Positions 1-11,100 of a stretch of 64,000 bases of DNA are shown one piece after another. The notes below the pieces were generated by a model that was not told where the DNA came from, ran no database searches, and saw nothing but the letters and a program-made list of their open reading frames with translations. A program made the translations under genes and the position numbers. Numbering within the stretch: the stretch's first letter is position 1; every line of letters begins with the position of its first letter. Origin of the DNA: Taeniopygia guttata (taxonomy: Eukaryota > Chordata > Aves > Passeriformes > Estrildidae); assembly GCF_048771995.1 (NCBI RefSeq), contig NC_133032.1:30467501-30531500 (forward strand), read 5' to 3'.

Positions 1-45
1 CTGTCACACAGTCCCATCTGTCCTTTCATTGCTCCTCAGGCCTAC

Positions 46-230
46 ACACAGAACCACAGAATGGTTTGGCTTAGAAGGGACCTTTAAAGATCACCCAGTC
101 CAACCCTTCTGCCGGGGGCAGGGACATTTATCACTACACCAGGTTGCCCAAAGCCCCACCCAACCTGGCCTTGAACAGTTCCAGTGATGGAATATCCACA
201 GCTTCTGCCTTGTTATTAGGTAGATAAGCT
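46..230 (-). mobile_element. CR1 LINE fragment
   Basis: Antisense copy of the CR1 3' end. It opens with ACCACAGAATGGTTTGGC, followed by the hallmark blocks for 'GGACCTTTAAAGATCACC', 'CCAGGTTGCCCAAAGCCCC' and 'AACCTGGCCTTGAACA'. Chicken-repeat-1 elements are the main bird LINEs; this copy is 5'-truncated, as is usual. Confidence 0.85.
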
Positions 231-344
231 GCAAGATTCCTAAGAATAGTTAATTACATTTCTTAAACATAGCAAATAATGTGTATGGAAAATAGATGTA
301 TCTTGACTACAGCCATTTCCACATTTTAGCAGAGCCTGTTGCCA

Positions 345-598
345 TAGGCCAAGAAGTAATGGTTTTGAACTAAAATCAGGCAGTTTCAGACTAGATGTAA
401 GGAAGAAATTTTTTGCAACAAGGATGGTAAAACATTGGAAGAAGCTGCCCAAAGAGGTGGTGGATGCCCCATCCCTGAAAACATTTAAGGTCAGGCTGGA
501 CAGGGTTCTGAGCAACCTGTTCTCATTGAAGATGCCCCTGCTTATTGCAGGGAGGTTGGACTGGATGGCCTTTAAAGACCATCCAATCCAAATCTCTC
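345..598 (+). mobile_element. CR1 LINE fragment
   Basis: Sense-orientation CR1 3' region: GTAAGGAAGAAATTTTTTGC, then GAAGAAGCTGCCCAAAGAGG, GTGGATGCCCCATCCCTG and GGTTGGACTGGATGGCC. It faces the previous fragment, so the pair forms an inverted repeat in the intron. The three-prime ATTCTRTG octamers are missing or eroded. Confidence 0.88.
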
Positions 599-2039
599 TA
601 TGCCTCTACCTTGTCACACTTTATTTCTTACTGGAAGACTTCTTTTTAAGGACTCTATGTTTATATGTTATGCACCTGACACACTGCAGCACTGAATTAT
701 CATAGCCCATGGCCAAAATATCAACTTGTTCTTCTAATCCTTACCAGACACAGACCCTTCCTCCAGACCTCTGGCCTCCCTGGGCAGTCCACGGAACAGA
801 AGCAATAAACGATTTAGACGAATCTGAACCAAAATCTGAGAGAATGATTTTTAAGTCAAACACCCTAAGATTTACAGCCATAGAAATACTGTATATGTTG
901 CACTTGTACTTATTCCCCAGAGCTCACTCAGATATCTCTGTTTGAGAATTTTTAATATAGCTTTCTGTTCAGAGAAAATGGGAAGGAAAGATGTAGAATG
1001 GATCTCAACTCTATAATGACATTACACAATAAATACAGTTAAAATTTTAAATTTAGTCTTACAGGTTAATCAGATTTTATTTTTTTTTTTTTATTTTTTT
1101 TTTTTCTAGGTCCTAATCCTTCAGCTCTGTTTATTGGCATATACAGTCAGTTAACCAGGGCCATATGAATATTTGTAGCTCTGAGAATGAGGAGAGTAAA
1201 CAGCAACCTGCACTGTGTTTTTGCCCATTCCCTACTGGGTGAAGATGAAGAATCCTAGGTTTTAATACCAGATGGGACCATTTGGTCACCTCTTTATTTG
1301 TACAATACAGAAAAGAGCATTTAATTTCAAGACCTTAGTATTATGAATAGATTGAAGAATATCCAAACAGGACACTACAAGAGCAGGACATTTCTATCTT
1401 GCTTGCTACATTAAGATTTACTGAGGAAAGAATAGTGGTGATGCAAGATAATATTGAAACCAAACAAAGTAAATTATTTTACTGATTGGGCTTTAGTTTC
1501 TGGGCCTATACCTCCCTTATTTGAATTTCTACCTTTTGTTTCCATGTTCCCATCATGCACCATTGCAAAGATCCTCCGTCATCAGTAACCTTGGAGGAGT
1601 TAGAAGGTGGTGTTCTCTCCCTCTACTTTCCTTCTACAGATTAAGTGTCTCCTTACAGAGTAAGTGCTCCAAGCCCTGAACATCTTGGTGGCTCTACATG
1701 GAACTCACTCCAGCTTATTAAAGTCTTTCTTGTACTGGGGGCCGAAAACTGGGTGCAGTATTCTATATGCATTTTCAAATCTTTTTTGTACAGAGTTATT
1801 TTTTTACTTTAAAAAAAAAAATTCATCTGCATTTGTTCAGTATCAATTGCAATATCAAAGATGAATTTAATACAAAACTTACTCCAGATCCTTATTTCCT
1901 GGTGAGATAGGGGCATATTTATCAAACTACCAAATCCCTAGCTAGCTGTGATCAGTCCTTATGCACTGGTTGCATGTTCTTTTGTGCTGTTTCCCTGGTG
2001 TCATGCCCTCACACTGCATTCTGGTTGTGCATACTTTAC

Positions 2040-2135
2040 CTTGTATGCTGCTTGTTGGAATTTCCTGAGCATCCTCTTTCTGCTGTCCCAAGGGTCATTA
2101 TGGAGCAAGTCGAATGTGGGATGGACACTTGGTTG
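2040..2135 (-). CDS. CFAP221: CFAP221 coding exon 13 (last in window)
   Basis: Thirty-two codons with [20 protein letters not shown] and RKFQQAAYK; compare human FHPTFDPLVNNTWLSRSRAQKRFQQAARK. Acceptor ATGCAG, donor GTAAAG, phase 0. No following exon was recognised between here and position 1. Confidence 0.92.
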
Positions 2136-5100
2136 CTGCATGGTGTATTTTTTAAAAGTAAACACAAAAGAAAAAGGACAATCCTTTTTTACAACTAGAT
2201 AAGGTAGAAATTTTCTCCATCCCAAGCCATTCTTTGGCCTGAATCCATATGTTATTTCTAAATATTGAAACTGGTCCAGTGAAAATATTTGAAGCACTGG
2301 CATTTAGCCAGAAGCCTTCACTGCAGGACTTAATGCCACATATTTGTAGATGTAGCACAGGGAATGCAGAGATAACGTGGTGCAGTCTGCATCCACACAA
2401 ATGATCAACACAGACTAGGACTTCAGTGCACTTCACGGGCATTTGGACAGCAGAGAGAATGGACAGGGGCTCTAATAAATACACACTTTATCTGGCACAG
2501 ACATGAAGCTGAAATAGCTGTAAGGACTCAAATCAGGCACTCCATAAAACCAGTATCCTTTCTCCAATAATGACACATACCCAAAGAAGAGAGACAGACA
2601 CCAAAGAGAAGGGCAAAAAAAATCTAAGTACCAGAAAGGTTCCTGTCAATCTGACCTGCAGGTAAAGGTTGGAAATCTTGTGATATGCTTAACCTTACAA
2701 TGAAGCATGAAAAGCTTCTCCTGAGAGATCTTTCAGAAACAAGCAATATAAATCTCAGGTTAGGCCTGCGGATTTCCACTTGTCTCTTATACTAGATCAG
2801 AATATTAGAAGATGAGCTGTGCATGTAGCATGGTGCTTCCCCTTCCTAAAAGTAAAATGCAAAATAAGGCACTGACACAGAAATGGGAATATCAGGAGGA
2901 AAAGTATTCACTGTCAAACATCTATGGCTATTTGTTAGCTTAGGAGGTGATAATTTAGCATGCATATAGCACACTATAAAAATATATGAACAAACCTGGT
3001 CAACATGCCGGGTAACACGTCTGAAAGAAACTTCTACTTCACTCCTCTGAAACTCCTGTTCTATGATAGGATCTCCTCTTTGGAGCTAATTTAAAGAAAA
3101 ATTATGTTAGCACAAAGCACCCAGTGAATTATTTACTCCATTACCATTAGGGAAACTCATAATGTAACACTCTGGCAGTGTTTAACAAAACACAGACTTC
3201 ATTCCCTTTTAGGGTGTGATTATTGCAACCCTTAAGGAAGTCAAACAAAGTAAAAAAATGTCTTTTCAGGACTGAGTTTCAATCAAATCTCTGTCCTAAT
3301 GAAAAATGGTTTGCTTTGCATAGCCAAATCAGCAGGTTAGGAAATAGGTGCTTCTAAACAAAGTTAACCTATATTTAATTCAGTTATACATCAACCTCAC
3401 AATTTAGAGCCTTTTTCACCCATTTTCTTCTTTGTATTAATTATAATATTTTATATTGCCTAATTCAGTATATAAATCAAGCCTTTTACCCTATGTATAA
3501 ATAGTCTCACTCCCTCAAACAGTTGGAAGTCAGTGGGATATCAGAAGCTATTTGAATACCCAGGAGGCAGGATAAGAGGGACAGGCTCCACCTGTCTCTG
3601 AGGGCTGTGCCACACTGGGAAAAATATTTCCTGCCACCAAGTATAACTTATTGCTCTTGTAACCTCTGTGGAAGAGGACACGCAGTCTGCAGTGACTGGA
3701 AGAAACCAAAGAGAGAGGATGAAAATGCCAAGTGCAACCTGATGAATTATCTCCCCAAGGCTCTGTTGGGAGTACTGACTGGCTCTAGCTCTTTGAATGT
3801 GAGCCATTCAGGACAGCAGCTCTTCAGAGACATACAAACAGAACGTTGGATGTGGCCTTGGTGCTGACAGGATTATGCTGGAATGTGGCACTCTGATGAA
3901 ATTGGGTGGCTGAGTGCAAATGTACTCACTTGGGCAAATATTGTTAAATTTCTGATGACACCTTACCATTCCCTCTGTCTACCTTCAAGATAAGAACACC
4001 CCTGAAACAGTGATGCACAGGCACAATAAAGATATGACTGCAGTAACAAGCACAACTAGCAAAGGTTTGCACCGATTAATGAAGAAAAACTGAACATGTA
4101 GAGAGCTTGATACAATTCACAGTGCAATGCATAATCTGAAAGTATAAGTTTGATTTTAAATTTACAGAAAAAAACATCAAAGGCTAACCTTGTATTGTTC
4201 TTCTTCTCTTTGTCGGCTTTCAATAATCTCTTTTTTGAACTCTACAGAGATTGGATCACTTCCCTTATGAACTTGCCTGCATTTACAGTGGAGACAAGAA
4301 AAATGCTTTACTTAATGCACTGTTTACTTTATTCAAAGGCTAACAGACTTACTCCCCTCTTCCTGAGGTGCCTAGGTGTCCATGACATTCAGTGTATAAG
4401 ATGATCTGTGGATTTCAAATTAAACCATCATATGCTTAAGGATCCAACTGTGTTCTGCTTTGCATCAGTTGATGCACAATAGAATAATGAAATCATTAAG
4501 GTTGGAAAAATCCTCTAAAATCTGAGTCCAGACATTAACCTAACACTGCCTAACACTTCACTAAACTATGTCCACATCTATCAGCACAACATCTACATGT
4601 TTTTTGGAAACTTCCAAGTCTAATTCTGCTCTTACTCCACTATTCATTTTAGCCTCAATTTATTGACAGCCATGACAAAATCTTCCTTTGCCCTTAAGTG
4701 CACAAGATCAGATGCTTGAGAACAAGGTTAGGTGAACCATGTTTTCAGCAGGTTTATTTTTGAATGGAGCAGTAAGGCAATCAAAGTCCTCATTTGGTAT
4801 TACTATGGATTACTACTGAGTCTGCTCTTAGCAGGAGAGAAAAAATTAAATAAAACAGCAGTAATTTAGGCTTAAACCAAACATACTGGGATGCAAAATG
4901 GCAGCATTCTGCACTAGTGGATATTGTATACATCATTCATAGAGGCCTTGGTTAAGCAAGTCCCAGTCTTGTTAACATGGTTAATTAACATGGTTAATTA
5001 ACACTTACCACTTTAGATGATTTGCTTCCTCTTCCTGAACATTTTGTTTGACTTTTAGTTGAAATAGAGCATCTTTCATCTGTCTTGAATTTTTTCCTTC

Positions 5101-8100
5101 TTTTCCTTGGGACAGGGCTACAGGAACATCAGAAAATCATATCACACCTCAGCCTATATTGGATTTTTAATTGGGAAAAGCATCCATTAAGATAACTGTA
5201 CCCATTAATACATAAAGCTAAGGTGAGAGTTCTCACAGAAACAACAGTCAGGTTACCTCAGCAATTCTGAAGCCAAGCTCCTCATCAGAGCTACAAATAA
5301 TGCTAAGACCAAGTTTATGCTGCTTAATTACTTTACCTTCTTTTACGTCCTTTAACTTCAATTTGCCTGGTTCCTGAATCAAAACAGTAGCTACAGCATA
5401 CGGATTTGACAAGTCTGTGGGGAATCTGAGGTTCTGGTATTCAATTTCCTATGAGATATAAATTAATAGGAAGAAACAGAAACATGGAAGATTTCCAGCC
5501 CAGAAAAGTACTTGTAATTATTTTTTTTTCACACCTTTAATTTTTGAGTAGGCTTGGACTGTAGCTGGCTGAACCGGTCTCTTCTCCACAACACGGGCTT
5601 TCCAGACACAGCCTTTTTCTCTGGATGATGTTGTTGTTCATCAAAATATTCTTTTCTAGATGTCAGAAGGACACATATTCCTTTCATAAGCATTCTCTAA
5701 ATGACACATAAGTCTAATTTTTTCACAAAAAAAATTAAGTACAGTCCAAAAGGCTCAAAACCCCTTGCATCTTGCAAGGCCTCAACAATAAGAATAATGA
5801 GTGGGAATGATAAAAGCTGAGGATGCTCACATTTCTTTCAGGATATGTAACTTCTCATTATATTTATTTTGTTTGTTTTATTTCATGTAGATTAAGGATG
5901 TTATAATCAAACAGTGTAAAAAAGCAGGTACCTGTATCAACAGTAGAATTACTTCAGTGTATTGTAAGTCTCCAAAGAAACCAGTACTTAAAAAGATCAT
6001 AGCAAAATGATATGAAATCCTGTTACATGACTATCTTTTAAAACTGGGCAAAAACACTCAAAGACCAGTCAGCCACACATACATCAGAGCCAGATGTGGT
6101 ATTGACGTTCCTGTGAATACACACACATAGGGTTTTGAGTGAAACTCTGAAATCCGTAACTGCATTGCCATTTGTGCTGTTCCATACTCAAATGGGGAAT
6201 ACTTCACAGTTACTTTGACTTTTCCATTGGCTGGAATGATTCCTGTGATTAGAGGAGAAAAACAGTAAGAGTCCATATAACATGAGCCCACTTAAGTGTA
6301 CTAGAACTCATTCTGGGCTACTTTTTTTTAAAACAACTTAATTCTTTGAGTGGATGGCAGTAGGTGTGGAAAATCTTTCCAGTCTCAAAGCATCTTTCAA
6401 AAACTATGTCTTGCTGCCATATAATAGAAGGTATTTTGCAAGAGCAGAGAGATTTGAAAGTAGGGCTATAATATTTCATACTGCTGTGAAAATGACTGCC
6501 TGTTTATATGTAGAAATTCTGCACTTGCATCTGCTAGTCTTAAGTCTTTGGCACTTTCTGCTTTCATGGGCAAAGCATTTATAAACATATTCCTCTGTGC
6601 TTTTCCAAGCTAGAGGACTTGTCTGGATTTGATGCATTACCTGTCTCTGCTTGACCTTATTTCCTTACTACCTATTCCATTATTTTCTCAAGCACTTTAA
6701 TCACCATTCACACACCTAAACATTCAGAGCCTTTCCCAACCTAAGTGATTCTATGATACTATGATTACTCTGAGCACAAAGGCTTTGAGTAGGAGCTGAA
6801 ACTTTTTAGAGCTCTTTAGATGGCCTTCAGCCATAGTTTCAGACTACCAAAATTTCTACTTAAGTTTTACTTATGGAGAAAAGGAATGACTTTTTTTTCA
6901 GGGATATTCTTCTGGGAAAATAAAGGCTGCATGGACCATTTGAACATCCCTTATTTTGTCAAAGCTGGGCATTGCCTAGAGAAACTTACAGCCAAGATGG
7001 CTATTTGCCATGAGGCTGAAAATGACTGGCAGCATTTACCTGCAGAAACTTTGCCTGAGGCAAAGGTTTTTTCTGTACAGCACTGAATACACCATCACAA
7101 GTAACTACACTTAATAAACACAGATTTAACATTTAGAATTTTAAAGAAGTCAGTGTACCACATGTCGGCCGGACACTGAAGGCTCTATGAGGCTGAATAA
7201 TATCAATGTGGAATTCAAAATCTATGGGACAGCTGCATTGCAATGGGATAACATACTCCTTACTGAAAAGAAATAAAGGAAAAATTATGTTAATCAAGGT
7301 ACAGTTGTTCATCAATTACAAGCTGGGAAATTGTATTATACACACCACACACTAAATTACCTGCCTTCAGAAGGGTGGGTTACTTATTAATGTGAAAATC
7401 ATAATTTCTCACTGTTCCAAAACAGCAAGATATTTCAGATCTTTCATCCCCCCAGGAAATAAGAGCTAAATCTTGATTCGAATGCTGGCATTACTTTCTC
7501 CTACCCATACAGAATTTGATTATACAAAAATTTGAAAAATTACTTTTTGGAAATTATTTATGCCAATGCTCAAATTCTTACAGACTGTAATATCTAGCAA
7601 GTACAAACAATGCAAATTGGAGCAACAGTAAGTACAGAACCAGAAATCAGTCTTTTCCCATGGCCCTCCTCGTGAAAGATGATGAGAAAAGAAAATGTTG
7701 AAAACTCCAACACATCAGAATGACTAAACTTAATCCACTGTAGAAATAATGGTGCGGAGGCCTAATTTTCAGAATAGCCCTTTATGTCTCATGCAGGTTG
7801 TATGAGGAGTATTGGCACACATCTTTTCAACCTGTCTTGCCTTTGCATACAAGTGTTTTCACAGACCAAACTGAAACACAAAAGCATTGGTGCACCACCA
7901 TTCATCACCCTGCAAATCAAGATCCATTTTCGCAGGCTTACTTCTGTTTTTTGTCAATTGTCTGACTGAAATCCTACCCTGCTGATTAGAAAAGAATGCA
8001 TGTTACACACAGTGTTCCTCGGGAAAGCACATTTTAAAATGCCCAAAGAAATAAGCCATAATAGCCAAGTTCTTTTTTCTCTACCTCAGTATGCCTTGCT

Positions 8101-11100
8101 CACAAGGAAGATGCAATGGCAACTGGGCAAACAGTTGGTTTTAGGGGATAGTGCAGCTTGAACAGCAACCAAAGTGCCTTAAAAACAAGCCAAATATGCC
8201 ACCTGTTGCCTGATGGAACTTCTGTACCTAAGGAGAATGGTGGGTGGTAGAATATCAGTTTTATCCTAAATTCATGGAAGTAAAAGGCAGTTTTTCCATT
8301 GAGTTCACAGGCTATGAATTGAGCCCAAATTCTTTCATGTTCTGTAAAGTACCAGCTATATGAGAAAGCATTCATTTTTAGAAACTTTTTAATAGTTTAC
8401 TGCTGAAAAATACTGGTAAAAATTAAGGTTTGAAACCACAAGTTTCGTCTTCAGGAATTCTTCCAAATTTCCTCAGGAGTATCTTCAAGCATCCCTGCTG
8501 TGTTGAAAAAAAATCTCATTATTTAAAATTATATTTTGTTCTCTTTCTAATATCTTCTCTGTATTCTGAGATGAAAATTCTGCATACTCCAGCACAAAAA
8601 TAGTGCAAATAACAGAATCACATCATGCCTAGAGGCCCCAGAATATCAGGAGTTATGTTCAGTCCTGTGAAAAACTCACAATGTTATGATTCACTGAAGT
8701 TTAACAGACTAAAGGGCATTAGAAAAACAAACAAAAAGACACAAACTTTATTCTGCAATGCTGGGCTCATTTCTACTACAGAATTTTTCATGTTTCTTGT
8801 GTGTGCCTTCCCTATTCATATTTCTGTGCTTCAGTAAAGTTCATGAGTTACTTTCAACACATAGGCTAAGACAAAACCAAGACCTTCACTTCCTAGAATT
8901 CACTCAAATCTTTACACTAACACAAATCACCATAATTACAACGAATATAGCAAATATACTACACAACTAGGCCCTAATAAACAGAATCTGCCTTCTCCTT
9001 TTCCTCTTCCCAGTTCCTATTAACAACTATTACCAATTAGGTCATGAGAACAGTCAGTGCTTCATCCACACAATAGACAAAGTAAGATGAAGTCTAGCTC
9101 ATTAAATACTTTTAAATACAAGAAGCAAAAATAACCAGCCCCATCTTCATATATGTTTAGCTTGCACAGCATTAACTTTACAGTGAATGTGCACCTGAAA
9201 CAGTTCATATACAGAATTACTTTGCAGCCCACATGGCAGCTGAGCTTCTTAAGGCTTTCAAGACATTATGTTGTATGAATAGAGGAAAATGGGATTTTTC
9301 AGGGTTTGGACATGTCTTGCAAAATGTAGACAAATATCTGTCCTTAACTCACCTCTGACCAATTGATACATCAGACAGATTTATAAATGATGGAAAATCT
9401 ACAACATTCATAGCAGGGTAAGCATGCACGGGAACAACTAAGGTATCATCTCCCTGCAAACAAACAAACAAACAAACAAGTGCAAATATTTATATCTTAC
9501 AATTAGTAAATCATAGAATTGTATCATGTTAATGGTTGAAAGGAACCTTAAAGATCATCCAGTCCCAACCCCCCCTGCCATTGGCAGGGACACTTTGCAC
9601 TAGACTGGGCTGACCAAGGCCTTATCCAAGCTGGCCTTGAACTCTGCCAGGCTTAGGGCATCCACAACCCTCCTGGGCAACTGTTCTAGTGTCTCTCCGC
9701 CTTCACAGTAAAGAACTTCCCCCTAATATCTAACCTAAATGTCCTGTCTTTAAAGTTGTATCCATTACTCCTTGTTCCATCACTACAGTTCCAGATAAAA
9801 AGACCCTCTCCAGCTTCCTTGTAGTCCCTTTCAGATACTGGAAGGCTGCTATGAGGTCTCCATGCAACCTTCTCTTCCCCAGGCTGAACAGCCCCAACTT
9901 CCTCAGCCTGCTATGGAAATAAAAAGTTTCTCTAGTAGTTGGCCAGTAAGTGGGTATAAAACATCTTCAAGACTATAATTGTGTTGTGGCTCAGAACATT
10001 AATATTCTACGTGCTTTCAGTATCCTTCTGTCTTTCCATATTTTATGCAACTTTCTAGAGCTCTTCCGAGCTGCTCAGCTAAGTCATTACATCAATGTGG
10101 CACAAAGACTGACCTACTGGCAAAGAATAGCAGAATAAGTCATATAATCTTGCCTACTGCTCTAGGATGCTTACAGAGAAAAAAATTTAATGCTTTAAGT
10201 TAAATACTTCCAATCATGACTCACTGGGAATAAATCTATGTGTCTCTAGGAGATTAACTATACCTTTACCATTATAATCATGCTCTAATACTTGTTTCAT
10301 TCCATTACAACTCTATGTTTTGCAGTGAATCCTCACCTCGCAGTGAATTCGGATGCAGTCATAGTAATACCTCCATTCATCAGGGCAAAAATCAACAGTA
10401 ACCACAAGGGACAAACCAGGGACAAGCCGGTGCTAGAAAATGACCCCAAAACAAGATAGAAGCCATGTAAAATCTGCTCATATGGCACAAAACATGTGCT
10501 GCATGCAAAGAGCCATATGAAGACTTTCTGACACTTACTGTTTTGTTGTATTTGATCTGAAAATATATTGTCTGGGGTGGTATTATGTGAAGGTTTACTG
10601 TGTTGGTTGAAATATTTATCAGCTTCTGTAGAACAAAAAAGTAAAAATCACAAAACACTTTACCATATAAGAGGTCAGTTAAAAATGCCAACTATACTTT
10701 TTGTAAAACTTTCCATAGCAATAAGTAATAATTTTTACTTTAGCAGAAATAATTCTAAATATGCTCTGAATTTAAAATAAAATTATGCAAAACTTACATC
10801 TTGCATTTTTATTCTTTGGAAACAAGTCACAATTTTTAAGCAAGAATAAGATGCTACTATTGAATCAAATTCTGATGCTGTTTTGCTTATGCGCAAAAGG
10901 AACAAATATTTTATTTGGGGATCACTTTTAGGGACATCTGAAGCAATAGGAATTACATAATACTTCATGGTTCTGTTTTGGTGTATAACCAACAAACTTT
11001 TGGATAGTTACAGCTCACCCTGCAAAGCCTCCCACATTTGTTTACTTTCATTACATTCAGAGAATCTAGTCCAACATAACTCTGTCTCAACACACTTAAA

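Larger units (their letters stand above)
1..2039 (-). other. CFAP221 intron (partial)
   Basis: Intron downstream of coding exon 13 on the minus strand, running off the window. It holds two CR1 fragments in opposite orientation, T-rich runs near 1080-1105 and AT-rich unique sequence. I found no exon-like match to the next human CFAP221 segment. Confidence 0.6.
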
